Positions 17,172 to 25,986 of a stretch of DNA of 64,000 bases are shown here, one piece after another. The notes under the pieces were generated by a model. That model saw nothing but the letters and a program-made list of their open reading frames with translations. It was not told where the DNA came from and ran no database searches. The position numbers and the translations under genes are program-made. Within the stretch, counting starts at the first letter, position 1. Each line of letters opens with the position of its first letter. This DNA is from Halalkalicoccus sp. NIPERK01 (GTDB lineage: Archaea > Halobacteriota > Halobacteria > Halobacteriales > Halalkalicoccaceae). Where the stretch lies: NCBI RefSeq assembly GCF_030287405.1, contig NZ_JASVVV010000002.1, positions 310,001-374,000 on the forward strand, in the 5' to 3' direction.

Positions 17172-18391
17172 GGGACCCCCCGTTCGAGGCGCGTCACGTC
17201 CGCCACGGTCTCGCGGCGGCGATCCACCGCGCTCTCCTCGCCGTCTACGGCGACGGTCGCGGGCCGCGGACGGCTGTTGTACTGGCTCGCCATCTCGTAG
17301 CCGTAGGCCCCCGCGTTGCCGATCGCGAGCAGGTCGCCGCGATCGGGGGCGGGCAGTTCATAGGTACCGAAGACGTCGCCGCTCTCGCAGATCGGCCCCG
17401 TGACGGTCGCCTCGACTGTCTCGCGTTCCTCGGCCGCGAGCGAGCGGATCCCGTGGCGGGCGCCGTACATGGCCGGGCGAGCCAGCGTCGTCATCCCCGC
17501 GTCGACACCGACGACCAGCTCCTCGCCGGCGGGCTTGACGGTGTTCACCCGAGTGAGGAGAACGCCCGCGTCCGCGACGAGGTACCGGCCCGGTTCGACG
17601 GCGAGGGTGGCGTCGACCTCGCCGAGCGCCTCGCGGGTCGCTTGTGCCACCCGTTCGAGGTCCAGCGGTTTCTCCTCGGGGCGGTAGGGCACGCCGAATC
17701 CGCCGCCGACGTCGACGAACTCGAGGTCGAGATCCGTCTCGCGGGCCAACTCGCCCATCCGCGAGACGAGCTCGCGGTGGGCCGCGAGGTCCTCGCCGCT
17801 GATCCCGCTGCCCGCGTGGGCGTGGATGCCCACGACGTCGAACCGGTCGGCGACCTCGGCGAGGAGGCCGGGCGCCCGATCGATGGGGACGCCGAACTTC
17901 GCGTTCGCGCCCGTCGAGACCTTCTCGTGGTGGCCAGCACCGACGCCGGGGTTGACCCGCAGACAGAGCCGTCCACGATACCCACGCTCTGCGAGGCGGG
18001 CCATCGTGTCCTCGGCCCCGGCGGTGATCGTCAGTCCGGGGTCGTCGCGGGCGGTCGAGACGGCGTAGTCGAGGTCCTCCTCGGGCGGGTTGACCGCGGT
18101 GTACTGGACCCGCTCGGGGGGACACCCCGCCGACAGCGCGCGCTCGACCTCGCCCGCGGAGGTACACTCGATGCCCGCGCCGGCCTCGACGAGCGTCTTC
18201 AACACCGTCTTCGCAGTATTAGCCTTCGCCGCGTACATGACCGTCGCGTCGGGGAAGGCCGCCGCCATCCGGTCGTAGTTCTCGCGGACCCGTCCGAGGT
18301 CCTGGACGTACAGCGGCGTCCCGTGGGCGTTCGCCAGCCCCGACAACCGAGTGGCGTCCCACTCGACGAGCCGCCGTACCGGCGAACTCAT
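17162..18391 (-). CDS. lysA: Diaminopimelate decarboxylase
   Basis: This 409-residue PLP enzyme of fold type III makes lysine from meso-diaminopimelate. The PLP lysine is Lys56 in MYAAKANT. Further family motifs are HAHAGSGISGEDLA, FVDVGGGFGVPY, EPGRYLVADAGVLL, and CESGDVFG near the C-terminus with the catalytic Cys from the partner subunit. NAGAYGYEMAS completes the active site. It lies between dapD (ATGA overlap) and dapF (10-bp overlap) in the lysine operon. The length is normal. Confidence 0.95.
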   Translation of the reverse strand: MSSPVRRLVEWDATRLSGLANAHGTPLYVQDLGRVRENYDRMAAAFPDATVMYAAKANTAKTVLKTLVEAGAGIECTSAGEVERALSAGCPPERVQYTAVNPPEEDLDYAVSTARDDPGLTITAGAEDTMARLAERGYRGRLCLRVNPGVGAGHHEKVSTGANAKFGVPIDRAPGLLAEVADRFDVVGIHAHAGSGISGEDLAAHRELVSRMGELARETDLDLEFVDVGGGFGVPYRPEEKPLDLERVAQATREALGEVDATLAVEPGRYLVADAGVLLTRVNTVKPAGEELVVGVDAGMTTLARPAMYGARHGIRSLAAEERETVEATVTGPICESGDVFGTYELPAPDRGDLLAIGNAGAYGYEMASQYNSRPRPATVAVDGEESAVDRRRETVADVTRLERGVPWL

Positions 18392-19218
18392 TCCCGAAGC
18401 GCCTCCTCCCGGCGGGTCGCGTCGAGCGTATCGCTTTCGACGTCGAGCGCCACGACGGCGGGCTTGTACGCCCCGCCCTCGAAGAGGTCGTGATCGCCGA
18501 GCGCCGAGTCGACGTACCGGGTGAACGCGCGGCGCTCGGGCGGGAGTTCGCCGTAGATGACCTCCTCCTCGACCAGATCGTAGACCGGGATCCGGGGCGT
18601 AAGAAGGGTGTTCTCGCCGACGATCGAGTCCTCGCCGACGACGAACCCCGAGGTGACTCGACAGCCGGCACCCAGCGAGACGCCGTCCTCGATCACCACC
18701 GGAGCGCTCTCGACGGGTTCGAGAACGCCCCCGATGAGGGTGTTCGCGCCGAGTTTGACGTTATCGCCGATCTGGGCACACGAGCCGACCGTGTCGCAGG
18801 AGTCGATCAGGGTGCCGTTTCCTACGAAAGCGCCGACGTTGACGAACGCGGGGCTCATCAGGATCGCGTCCTCTCCGATGAAAGCGCCCCGACGGATCAC
18901 GGTTCCATCAGGTGTGTTCCGGGTGCCACGCTCGCCCAGATCCGATGTCTCGCGCAGCGGCAGGACGTCGTGGTAGGTCACGTCGCCGTAGGTCCGGGGA
19001 TGGGTCTCGCGCAGGCCGAAGTTGAGCAGAATGGCGCGCTTGACCCACTCGTTCGCCTCCCATTCGTCCCGCTTTTCGGCGGCGCGGACCTCGCCCGATT
19101 CGAGGGCGTCGAGAAACGCGTCGAGCGTATCGAGGTGGTCGGTCGTCGCACTCGCCGCGTCGACCTCGTCGTCGGCGTACTGCGTCCACAGCTCCGAGAT
19201 CTCGGTTTCGAGGCTCAT
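18388..19218 (-). CDS. dapD: Tetrahydrodipicolinate N-succinyltransferase
   Basis: This 276-residue hexapeptide-repeat acyltransferase transfers succinate from succinyl-CoA to tetrahydrodipicolinate. An N-terminal helical part (1 to about 95) precedes a left-handed beta-helix (RRGAFIGEDAILMSPAFVNV, GTLIDSCDTVGSCAQIGDNV) with the DapD-type LIGGVLEPVESAPVVIEDG loop. The helix ends near residue 215 and a mixed domain follows. The start at 19218 gives a four-base overlap with dapB and a usual DapD beginning. Its presence shows the pathway is the succinylase variant. Confidence 0.93.
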   Translation of the reverse strand: MSLETEISELWTQYADDEVDAASATTDHLDTLDAFLDALESGEVRAAEKRDEWEANEWVKRAILLNFGLRETHPRTYGDVTYHDVLPLRETSDLGERGTRNTPDGTVIRRGAFIGEDAILMSPAFVNVGAFVGNGTLIDSCDTVGSCAQIGDNVKLGANTLIGGVLEPVESAPVVIEDGVSLGAGCRVTSGFVVGEDSIVGENTLLTPRIPVYDLVEEEVIYGELPPERRAFTRYVDSALGDHDLFEGGAYKPAVVALDVESDTLDATRREEALRE

Positions 19219-19976
19219 GACTCGGTATCGGGCAGGGTGTCTGAAAAGTCGTACCATCCCGGCGGGCGTCCCGCGAGCCACTCGGCGGCCTCGACCGCGC
19301 CCGCCGCGAACACGCCCCGGCTACCCGCTCGGTGGGTGAGTCGAAGCTCCTCGTGGTTGCCCGCGAGCAACACCTCGTGTTCACCCGTTATATCGCCCGC
19401 CCGCCGGGCGTGGACGCCGATCTCGCCGTCCTCCCTGGGTGCCTCGCCCTCGCGACCGTGGACGCGCGACGAGTCACCTCTGGTTTGGTCGATCGCGTCG
19501 AGCACCCGGTTGGCGGTGCCGCTGGGGGCGTCGCGCTTGCCGTTGTGGTGCGTTTCGGTGACCTCGACGTCGTACTCCGGGAGGGCGGCGACGGCCTCGC
19601 GCACGACGGCGAGCAGCCCCTGAACGCCGCGGGCGAAGTTCGCCGCCTGCAGGACCGGAATCCGCTCTGCGGCCTCGCGCAGGGCGGCGAGTTGCGCCTC
19701 GGAGAATCCCGTGGTGCCGACCACCGCCGGGACGCCGGCCTCCGCACAGTCGGCCACGTACGAAACGCTCGGGTCGGGCAGCGTGAAGTCGATGGTCGCG
19801 TCGGGCTCTCGCTCGGAGAGCAGCGTCGCGAACCCGTCGGCGGGGTGGACCTCGGTCCCCCCGGTCTCGCCGGTCGCACTGTGGCTCACCGGGAGGGGCT
19901 CGTGGCCCGCCTCACGCGCGGCGTCGATCACCTCGCGGCCCATCCGGCCCGTCGCGCCGGTCACGGCGACCCTCAT
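19215..19976 (-). CDS. dapB: Dihydrodipicolinate reductase
   Basis: This 253-residue enzyme reduces dihydrodipicolinate with NAD(P)H. It has an N-terminal Rossmann motif (VAVTGATGRMGREV), DFTLPDPSVSYV, VVGTTGFSEAQL, and the catalytic TETHHNGKRDAPSGTA segment with His-His and Lys. It overlaps dapA by 4 bp upstream and dapD by 4 bp downstream, indicating translational coupling. Confidence 0.95.
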   Translation of the reverse strand: MRVAVTGATGRMGREVIDAAREAGHEPLPVSHSATGETGGTEVHPADGFATLLSEREPDATIDFTLPDPSVSYVADCAEAGVPAVVGTTGFSEAQLAALREAAERIPVLQAANFARGVQGLLAVVREAVAALPEYDVEVTETHHNGKRDAPSGTANRVLDAIDQTRGDSSRVHGREGEAPREDGEIGVHARRAGDITGEHEVLLAGNHEELRLTHRAGSRGVFAAGAVEAAEWLAGRPPGWYDFSDTLPDTES

Positions 19977-20884
19977 GCCTCGAGTTCGACCGCGGGCGAC
20001 GATTCGAGTTCGTCGAGCAGGTCCCCGAGTTCCTCGCGAACCCCCTCGGAGGCCCGCGAGAGCGGCGAGCGCAGGTGCGGCCCGCAGTGTCCGCGGATCG
20101 CCATCGCCTCCTTGACCGGGATGGGGTTGGACTCGGCGAACAGCGTCCGCATCAGCCCCCCGAGTTCGTGGTGCAGCGAGCGGGCACGCTCGTAATCGCC
20201 TGCCAGCGCCGCACCGGCCATCGCGCAGGTGCGCTCGGGTTCGACGTTCGCGACGACGCTGATGGCGCCGGTGCCACCCACGGAAAGGGTGGGCAGGGTC
20301 ATCGCGTCGTCGCCCGAGAGCACCGTGAAGTTCGCCTCGCGGGTGCGCTCGACGACCTCGCTGATCCGCCCGAGGTCGCCGCTCGCGGCCTTGTACCCGA
20401 CGACGTTCTCGTGCTCGGCGAGCGAGACGGCGGTCTCGACCGCGATGTTCCGCCCAGTGCGCCCGGGTACGTTGTAGACGATCTGTGGCAGGTCGACCGC
20501 GTCGGCAATCGTCCTGTAGTGGTGTTCCATCCCCTCGGGTTCGGGGCGGTTGTAGTACGGCGAGATGAGGAGCAGGCCGTCGGCGCCCGCCTCGGCGGAG
20601 CGCTCGGAGAGTTCGAGCGCTTCCGCGGTGTTGTTCGACCCGCTGCCGGCGATCACGGGGACGTCCTCGACCGCGCCGCTTACGGTTTCGACGACCTGGA
20701 CGTGTTCGTCGTGGGTCAGCGTCGCGCTCTCGCCGGTGGAGCCGACGGGGACGAGGCCGTCGACGCCCGCGCGTTCGAGGCGCTGGGCGTCGGCCGCGAG
20801 CGAGTCGAAGTCGATGCTACCGTCGTCGTGGAAGGGCGTCACCATCGCCGGGAAGACGCCGCTGAACGTGTCGTGTGCTGTCAT
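19973..20884 (-). CDS. dapA: Dihydrodipicolinate synthase
   Basis: This 303-residue class I aldolase condenses pyruvate and aspartate semialdehyde. It shows GVFPAMVTPFHDDGSID, the VGSTGESATL pyruvate loop, YNVPGRTGRN (Tyr of the catalytic triad) and the Schiff-base Lys in VVGYKAASGD. It is the first gene of the six-gene operon. I chose the ATG at 20884; a longer frame adds 26 basic residues through what looks like a structured leader. Compare the DapA-like aldolase at 46609, which has different pocket residues. Confidence 0.95.
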   Translation of the reverse strand: MTAHDTFSGVFPAMVTPFHDDGSIDFDSLAADAQRLERAGVDGLVPVGSTGESATLTHDEHVQVVETVSGAVEDVPVIAGSGSNNTAEALELSERSAEAGADGLLLISPYYNRPEPEGMEHHYRTIADAVDLPQIVYNVPGRTGRNIAVETAVSLAEHENVVGYKAASGDLGRISEVVERTREANFTVLSGDDAMTLPTLSVGGTGAISVVANVEPERTCAMAGAALAGDYERARSLHHELGGLMRTLFAESNPIPVKEAMAIRGHCGPHLRSPLSRASEGVREELGDLLDELESSPAVELEA

Positions 20885-20912
20885 TGGTTTCGTCGAGGTG
20901 GTCTTGCGTGCG

Positions 20913-20982
20913 GTGCCCGAACCGGGCCACGGACGGGGTCGCCACCCCCGCCGGAAGCCCACTCACACGCGTTTTTTGAAAA
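20913..20982 (-). promoter_or_regulatory. dapA promoter and hairpin leader
   Basis: On the minus strand an A-rich TTTTCAAAAAAC (20971-20982) could be the TATA region. Between it and the dapA ATG lie two hairpin-capable stretches. One is CGGGG-N7-CCCCG (20934-20950). The other is GTGCCCG-AAC-CGGGCCAC (20913-20930). They may form a structured leader of about 60 nt, which is unusual where leaderless mRNAs are the rule. Confidence 0.35.
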
Positions 20983-21139
20983 GAGCGCTGGGCGACACGC
21001 TGTCGGAGGCGACTCCCGTGCGTGTCGGTCGCGTCATACACTCATACCCGTGGGCAGGCAACTTAGCCCTTGCGACCCGAGCGATCGTTGCCGCCCCGAG
21101 TGTTTCGTTCGTATCCCCGGTACGTGATCCAAACGAAGC

Positions 21140-21147
21140 GTTTTATC
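21140..21147 (+). promoter_or_regulatory. TATA box of the NYN gene
   Basis: TTTTATCC lies 23-30 bp before the ATG at 21170, the standard spacing for a leaderless haloarchaeal transcript. Confidence 0.5.
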
Positions 21148-21169
21148 CGCTGCCCCGAGAGGGTCCGGT

Positions 21170-21667
21170 ATGACGGTCGTCCACCCGAACCAGCGCGTGG
21201 CCGTGCTGGCCGACGCGCAGAACCTCTATCACTCCGCCCAGAGCCTCTACTCGCGGAACATCGACTACTCCGCGCTGCTGGAGAAGGCGGTCCAGGACCG
21301 GGAACTCACGCGCGCCATCGCCTACGTGATCCGCGCCGACGCCCCCGAGGAGGAGAGTTTCTTCGAGGCGCTGATCGACATCGGCTTCGAGACGAAGATC
21401 AAGGACATCAAGACCTTCGGCGACGGCTCGAAGAAGGCCGACTGGGACGTCGGGATGAGCCTCGACGCCGTGACCCTCGCACCCCACGTCGATACCGTCG
21501 TGCTGTGTACCGGCGACGGCGACTTCTCCCGGCTCTGCTCGCACCTGCGCCACCAGGGGGTGCGCGTCGAGGTGATGGCGCTCGGGCCCTCGACCGCCGA
21601 CGAACTGGTCGAGGCGGCCGATTCGTTCGTCGATCTGACCGAGCGCGAGGAGACGTTCCTGTTGTAA
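21170..21667 (+). CDS. NYN-domain (LabA/DUF88) putative ribonuclease
   Basis: This 165-residue PIN-like protein has the NYN acidic constellation: VAVLADAQNLYHSAQ with Asp15 and Asn17, KKADWDVGMSLDAV in the middle and LCTGDGDFSRL, followed by LVEAADSFVDL. NYN domains are predicted metal-dependent RNases. It stands alone with its own promoter. Downstream is a convergent small membrane gene only 5 bp away. The RNA target is unknown. Confidence 0.83.
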   Translation: MTVVHPNQRVAVLADAQNLYHSAQSLYSRNIDYSALLEKAVQDRELTRAIAYVIRADAPEEESFFEALIDIGFETKIKDIKTFGDGSKKADWDVGMSLDAVTLAPHVDTVVLCTGDGDFSRLCSHLRHQGVRVEVMALGPSTADELVEAADSFVDLTEREETFLL

Positions 21668-21672
21668 CCGCC

Positions 21673-21855
21673 CTAAACCGGTCGCCCCTCGCCGGTCGTG
21701 CCGATCAGGAGCGAGCCGATCGCCAGCCCGGTCGTCGCGAGGGCCGCGAGCGCGATCGGAACCGAGAGGTTGATCATGCCGGTGGCGAACAGGAGCGCCC
21801 CGCTGACCACGATCAACAGCGCGCCCGCGACGGTCTTGGTCTGATCCGAAGCCAT
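21673..21855 (-). CDS. Two-helix small membrane protein
   Basis: This 60-residue protein has a short polar N-terminus and two hydrophobic hairpin segments: VAGALLIVVSGALLFATGMI, then IALAALATTGLAIGSLLIG. No family is recognised. A TATATAATT stretch (21889-21897) lies about 35 bp upstream of its ATG on this strand, supporting a real gene. It is convergent with the NYN gene. Confidence 0.5.
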   Translation of the reverse strand: MASDQTKTVAGALLIVVSGALLFATGMINLSVPIALAALATTGLAIGSLLIGTTGEGRPV

Positions 21856-21981
21856 TGGGCGTCCCTAGGGACGAGGGCTATATAATTCTCACCAAACACG
21901 CCGGATAACAGATACCATGTAATCGAGTGACACACCTGCGAAGCGGTGGGCTCTTGTACGACGGCCCCGACCATCGAGAGA

Positions 21982-22497
21982 ATGGACGAGAGCAGGCGGC
22001 TGGTGCGCATCGCCGACTACCAGTTCGGCCGCGTCCGCGAATCGGACGATTCGCGGACCAACCGGACCGTCGAACGGTCCGGTGACGGGGCCGGCGAGGC
22101 GCTCTTCTCGGGGGAGCTCCGCGTCGAGCGCTCGAAATCGGGCCGTCCCCGACAGGTCCACGCCCCCGCGGGTCGGCTCGTCTCGCTGGGGGCGGACGGG
22201 CGCTTCACGCTGGGACTCGAGGGCGGACGGCGACTGCAGGAGGCGCTCGACGCGCCGAGGGGACGGGTCGTCGTCGGCGACGACAGCGAGCCGTTCGTCC
22301 GGGAGGGGAAGAACGTCTTCGCGAAGTTCGTCTCGGACGTGGGTCCCGAGATCAGACCGGGCGACGAGGTCTGTGTCGTCCACGAGACGGGCGACCTGCT
22401 GGCGGTCGGGCGCGCCGAGTTGCCCGCGAGCGCCATGCGCGAGTTCGAGAGCGGCATGGCCGTGAAGGTCCGCGAGGGCGAGGGCGAGCGCGAGTAG
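21982..22497 (+). CDS. PUA-domain protein
   Basis: This 171-residue archaeal PUA protein probably binds RNA. The C-terminal half is the PUA fold: [20 protein letters not shown], then [20 protein letters not shown], then [20 protein letters not shown]. The start is the ATG at 21982, just before the conserved [15 protein letters not shown] at 21946 would add 12 residues without support. Odd point: after YQFGRV come about 17 residues encoded by two perfect palindromes (22033-22082), an apparent in-frame insertion before the conserved AGEALF. It is followed by NAC and the tRNA methyltransferase in the same direction, a known archaeal order linked to translation. Confidence 0.82.
   Translation: MDESRRLVRIADYQFGRVRESDDSRTNRTVERSGDGAGEALFSGELRVERSKSGRPRQVHAPAGRLVSLGADGRFTLGLEGGRRLQEALDAPRGRVVVGDDSEPFVREGKNVFAKFVSDVGPEIRPGDEVCVVHETGDLLAVGRAELPASAMREFESGMAVKVREGEGERE
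22033..22082. repeat. In-frame palindrome pair inside the PUA gene
   Basis: GTCCGCGAATC-GGAC-GATTCGCGGAC (11 perfect pairs, 22033-22058) is followed 3 bp later by CCGGACCGT-CGA-ACGGTCCGG (9 pairs, 22062-22082). Together they encode about 17 polar residues that interrupt an otherwise conserved N-terminal region. Confidence 0.65.
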
Positions 22498-22534
22498 CGC
22501 CATACTTTTCCCCCCACACCACCTCTCGGCGCGT

Positions 22535-22927
22535 ATGTTCGGAGGAGGCGGCGGACTCGACCCGCGCAAGATGGAACAGATGATGAAACAGATGGGGATC
22601 GACACCGAGGAGATCGACGCCACGGAGATCGTCATCCGGACCCCCGACGAGGAGCTCGTCTTTTCGGACGCCGACGTCACCCGGATCGACGCCCAGGGCC
22701 AGCAGACCTACCAGATCGTCGGCGAACCCGAGACCCGCGAGTCGGGGGCAGACGCGGGCGAGGCCGGCGACGAGGCGGCGATCGAAGGGGCGGACATCCC
22801 GGCGGACGACATCGAGATCGTGACGATGCGGACCGGCGCGAGCGAGGACGAGGCACGCGACGCCCTCGAAGCGGCCGACGGCGACCTGGCGAGCGCGGTC
22901 GAGCGGCTCGAATCCGAGCCCCAGTGA
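22535..22927 (+). CDS. nac: Nascent polypeptide-associated complex protein
   Basis: This 130-residue archaeal NAC homodimer subunit binds nascent chains at the ribosome. An N-terminal [20 protein letters not shown] precedes the NAC barrel (about 30-75: [20 protein letters not shown]). A UBA domain sits at the C-terminus (about 90-128: IEIVMTRTG-like start, [20 protein letters not shown]). An acidic linker joins them. Its TGA overlaps the GTG of the next gene, so translation is probably coupled. Confidence 0.93.
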   Translation: MFGGGGGLDPRKMEQMMKQMGIDTEEIDATEIVIRTPDEELVFSDADVTRIDAQGQQTYQIVGEPETRESGADAGEAGDEAAIEGADIPADDIEIVTMRTGASEDEARDALEAADGDLASAVERLESEPQ

Positions 22928-23637
22928 TCCTGCTGACCCACGGCGACCGCGAGTACCTCCGCGAGCGCGGCGAGGAGCTCCAGACCGACCTCGGCGTCGT
23001 CGAGATCCCCGAGGACGCGAGGCCGGGCGACGTTCTCGAGACCCACCTCGGCGAGGAGTTCCGCGTCCGCAGGCTCCGGGGACCGGACCTGTTCAACCAC
23101 TTCGAGCGCACCGGCGCGCCGATGCTCCCTCGCGATATCGGCCTCGTGATCGGGGAGACCGGAATCGCAAGCGGGGACCGGGTGCTCGACGCGGGCACCG
23201 GAACGGGCGTGCTCGCCGCCTACGCCGGTCGGGTCGGCGCCGAGGTCGTCACCTACGAGCGAAACCCGGAGTTCGCCGAGGTCGCCCGCGAGAACATGCG
23301 GCTGGCCGGCGTCGACGACCGCGTCGACGTTCGCACGGGGGATCTGACCGACGACCTCGACGACCGCTCGGGGTTCGACGTCCTCACGCTCGATACCGAG
23401 GACGCGCCCGCGGTGGCCGCGCGGGCCGACGAGGTCCTCGTTTCGGGGGGCTTCCTCGCGGTCTACTCGCCGTTCGTCGAAGCGACGAGGGAGGTCGTCG
23501 AAGCGGCCCGCGGGAGCCTCTCGGACGTCCGGCCGGTCGAGACGATCCAGCGCGAACTCGACGTCGACGACAGGGGGACGCGCCCGAGCACGGGGCCGGT
23601 CGGCCACTCGGGCTACCTGGTGTTCGCGCGCAACTAG
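22924..23637 (+). CDS. trmI: tRNA (adenine-N1)-methyltransferase
   Basis: This 237-residue class I methyltransferase resembles archaeal TrmI, which makes m1A at positions 57/58 of tRNA. A small N-terminal barrel ([15 protein letters not shown]) precedes the Rossmann domain with the AdoMet loop [14 protein letters not shown] (residues 88-100). [19 protein letters not shown] holds the ribose-binding acidic residue, and [10 protein letters not shown] follows. The start is GTG at 22924, fixed by the GTGA overlap with NAC. It closes a PUA-NAC-TrmI translation cluster. Confidence 0.88.
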   Translation: MILLTHGDREYLRERGEELQTDLGVVEIPEDARPGDVLETHLGEEFRVRRLRGPDLFNHFERTGAPMLPRDIGLVIGETGIASGDRVLDAGTGTGVLAAYAGRVGAEVVTYERNPEFAEVARENMRLAGVDDRVDVRTGDLTDDLDDRSGFDVLTLDTEDAPAVAARADEVLVSGGFLAVYSPFVEATREVVEAARGSLSDVRPVETIQRELDVDDRGTRPSTGPVGHSGYLVFARN

Positions 23638-25157
23638 TCGTCGGCGGGGACCGCCTCGCCCGCGGAGCGCTCCTTTTCGACGGCCTCGCCCTGCGGACGC
23701 GTCGCCTCGATGAACTCCCTGACCCGTTTCGGGTCGTCGACCTCGGTGAACAGGCTCACGGCGACGAACACGACCGTCGTGACGCAGAGCCCCCAGAAGC
23801 CCGCGTGAACCAGCAGAGGGGAGGCCGCGAAGAAGGTGTAGTAGACGGTGACGGCGCTGCCGGCGAGCAACGCGGTGATCGCGCCCTCCCTGGTGGCCTG
23901 CTCCCAGTAGATCGCTCCCAGTACCAGCGGGAGGAACTGGATCACCGCGCCGTAGGCACCCGCGAGCAGGTCGACGATGCCGACGCTGCTGACGACGGCG
24001 AAGTAGTAGGAGACCGCGACGACGGCGACCACTGCCAGTTGGGTGATCCGGGTCGCCCGTCGGTCGGGGGCGTCGGGTTCGATCACCTTGGTGTAGAAGT
24101 CGCGGGTGAAGACGCTGGCGGCGGCGTGAACGATCGAGTCGGCCGAACTCATCGCCGCGGCCAACCCGCCCGCGAAGAAGAAGCCGATGATCCACGGGTT
24201 CATCTCCAGCGTGGTGAGCATGTAGGGCAGGATGTTGTCGGGGTTCGCGACCTCGGCGTACCGGATGCCCGAGAAGCCGATGAAGAGGATCGGCACCAGC
24301 ACGAGGCCGAACAGCGGGTAGAGCATCACCGTCTTCTTCAGGGTCTTCACGTCGCGGGAGGTGTACGCCCGCATGAACAGGTGGGGCCACATCACGAACC
24401 CGAGCGTCGAGACGAGCACGTAACTCGAGTACTGGAGCACGCTCATCCCGTCGGCGGTGCCGCCGATCACGAGGTGGTTCGCCAGTTCGGCGTTGATCCC
24501 CTCGAACATCGGGCCGACCCCGCCGTAGAGTTCGAACGGCAGGTAGAGGCCGATCGACCACGCGAAGACGAGCATCATCGCGCCCTGGAGCACGTTCGAC
24601 CAGCCGACGCCCATCATCCCGCTCGAGAGGACGTAGACCGTGATCACGAGGAAGGGAAGCAGGGCGGCGAGCCAGTATGGAATGAGGCCGTCGCTCGCGG
24701 TCTCGAGGATGAGGCCGACGCCGGTGATCTGCAGGACGGTGTAGGGGATGAACGCGCCGATGCTCGCGAGCGCCATCAGCACGGAGAGCCACTTGCTGTC
24801 GTACCTGTCGGAGACCATCTCGGCCTGCGTGACGTAGCCGTACTTCCTCCCGAGGCGGATCGCCTTCGGGCCCAGCAGGTACCACAGCAGCATGCCGGTG
24901 CCGGTGTAGGCCAGCACGTAGTAGGCCTCGCCGCCGTCGCTGTAGGCGGCGCCGGGTCCGCCGAGGAACGCGAAGGCACTCAGGATGCTCGCGCCCATGA
25001 TGAAATACAGCACGACGAGGCTCACGTTCCGGTCCCCGGCGATGTACCCCTCCGTCGTGTTCTGATCGGCCTTCCCGCGGCTCCAGAGGCCGATCCCGAG
25101 CGCGACGACGAGGTACGCCAGCGGAACGGCGGTGACGATCAGCGTCCGCTCAACCAT
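23634..25157 (-). CDS. Sodium:solute symporter (SSS family)
   Basis: This 507-residue membrane transporter of about 13 helices belongs to the SSS family. It has an N-terminal VALGIGLWSRGK loop and SNVLQGAMMLVFAW, with the sodium-site helix ASILSAFAFLGGPGAA. The C-terminal tail is charged and cytosolic. It is preceded and overlapped by the DUF3311 gene. This pair resembles acetate or monocarboxylate permeases with a small accessory subunit. The substrate is inferred, most likely a carboxylate. ATG 25157 is preferred; a GTG at 25166 is an alternative. It is convergent with trmI and overlaps it by four bases. Confidence 0.85.
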   Translation of the reverse strand: MVERTLIVTAVPLAYLVVALGIGLWSRGKADQNTTEGYIAGDRNVSLVVLYFIMGASILSAFAFLGGPGAAYSDGGEAYYVLAYTGTGMLLWYLLGPKAIRLGRKYGYVTQAEMVSDRYDSKWLSVLMALASIGAFIPYTVLQITGVGLILETASDGLIPYWLAALLPFLVITVYVLSSGMMGVGWSNVLQGAMMLVFAWSIGLYLPFELYGGVGPMFEGINAELANHLVIGGTADGMSVLQYSSYVLVSTLGFVMWPHLFMRAYTSRDVKTLKKTVMLYPLFGLVLVPILFIGFSGIRYAEVANPDNILPYMLTTLEMNPWIIGFFFAGGLAAAMSSADSIVHAAASVFTRDFYTKVIEPDAPDRRATRITQLAVVAVVAVSYYFAVVSSVGIVDLLAGAYGAVIQFLPLVLGAIYWEQATREGAITALLAGSAVTVYYTFFAASPLLVHAGFWGLCVTTVVFVAVSLFTEVDDPKRVREFIEATRPQGEAVEKERSAGEAVPADD

Positions 25158-25419
25158 CGTACCCACCCCGCACGACCCGGTACTCGTAGCGATAGAGCGC
25201 CGCCGTGTTCGCGAGGGCGAACAGCAACGAGAGCGTGATCCAGAACATCACGAACGGCAACCCGAGCACCTGCGGTTCGAACCGGTTGAACGGCAGGATC
25301 GCGGGCCAGAGCAACGCGAACATGATCGCGGCGTAAACGACCACGTGAAGCGCATAGCGCCGTCGTGCCGACGGCGGCGTCCGATCGCTGAACAGGTTGA
25401 GGCCGAATCGAGTGCCCAT
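25150..25419 (-). CDS. DUF3311 small membrane subunit
   Basis: This 89-residue protein has two membrane helices: VVVYAAIMFALLWPAILPFN and PFVMFWITLSLLFALANTAAL, with the conserved W-P/FN turn between them. Short basic ends follow. DUF3311 proteins are encoded directly before SSS symporters and are thought to be accessory subunits. Here the stop overlaps the symporter start. I took the ATG at 25419, which begins MGTRFGLNL; an upstream in-frame start adds seven residues. Confidence 0.78.
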   Translation of the reverse strand: MGTRFGLNLFSDRTPPSARRRYALHVVVYAAIMFALLWPAILPFNRFEPQVLGLPFVMFWITLSLLFALANTAALYRYEYRVVRGGYDG

Positions 25420-25513
25420 GACAGCGTGTGAGCGACACACACACGCATTAGCCTACCGGTTCGGTCGGACAGGTGATGGACGGTTGTCCAGAAATCCGGA
25501 GACGTCCGCTCGG

Positions 25514-25792
25514 CTACCCGTAGACGAGGACCTCGCGCTCGGCGGCGTCGACCGTGACCCGATAGCCGTCGAGGTGAAACGAGACGGTGCCGCCGGCGCG
25601 GCTTCGACCGTCGGCCCGCGGACCGAACAGTTCACAGAGCGCCTCGGGGTCGAGGACGTCGTTGAGCGGGCCGATCTCGGCGTGGGAGGACTCCGAGGCG
25701 ATCGCGACCGCGTCGACCACGACGAACGCGAGGTCCTCACGCTCGTCGTACTCGATCCGATGAACCGGTTGGGTTGTGCGTTCGGCGTTCAC
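25514..25792 (-). CDS. HalOD1-type output domain protein
   Basis: This 92-residue stand-alone protein matches the haloarchaeal HalOD1 pattern: VHRIEYDEREDLAFVVVDAV, then IGPLNDVLDPEALCELFG, then VSFHLDGYRVTVDAAEREVL. HalOD1 is a predicted output domain of haloarchaeal signalling proteins, and single-domain copies are common. The molecular action is unknown. The start is GTG at 25792. The upstream 194 bp to the next gene contain an AT-rich block (about 25835-25870) with possible TATA elements for this gene. Confidence 0.75.
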   Translation of the reverse strand: MNAERTTQPVHRIEYDEREDLAFVVVDAVAIASESSHAEIGPLNDVLDPEALCELFGPRADGRSRAGGTVSFHLDGYRVTVDAAEREVLVYG

Positions 25793-25986
25793 GATAGGCC
25801 ACCTCGGAGCGCCCGGTGCGGGATACGAACCCAGTTTTAATTGTGGGTAAATAACTATTGTTATTAAGGAAATTCGTGGGTGGTACCGGGACGGCTCGCC
25901 CGGCTACCTCCGGAGTCGACGTTCTTTCCTGCGGGGTGGTCGCGGGTGGAGGGCCGTTTCGCCCACCGCACCCGACCGGTTCGGCC

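Noticed and set aside
20885-21169. Additional small gene or tRNA in the 285-bp gap before the NYN gene
   Set aside because: No start with a credible promoter and no cloverleaf; the gap is explained by the dapA leader and the NYN promoter.
25811-25840. A tRNA T-arm-like GGGTTCGTATCCC on the minus strand
   Set aside because: There is no D-arm, anticodon stem or acceptor partner; the 5' side is AT-rich. At most a tRNA-end scar, which I cannot support.
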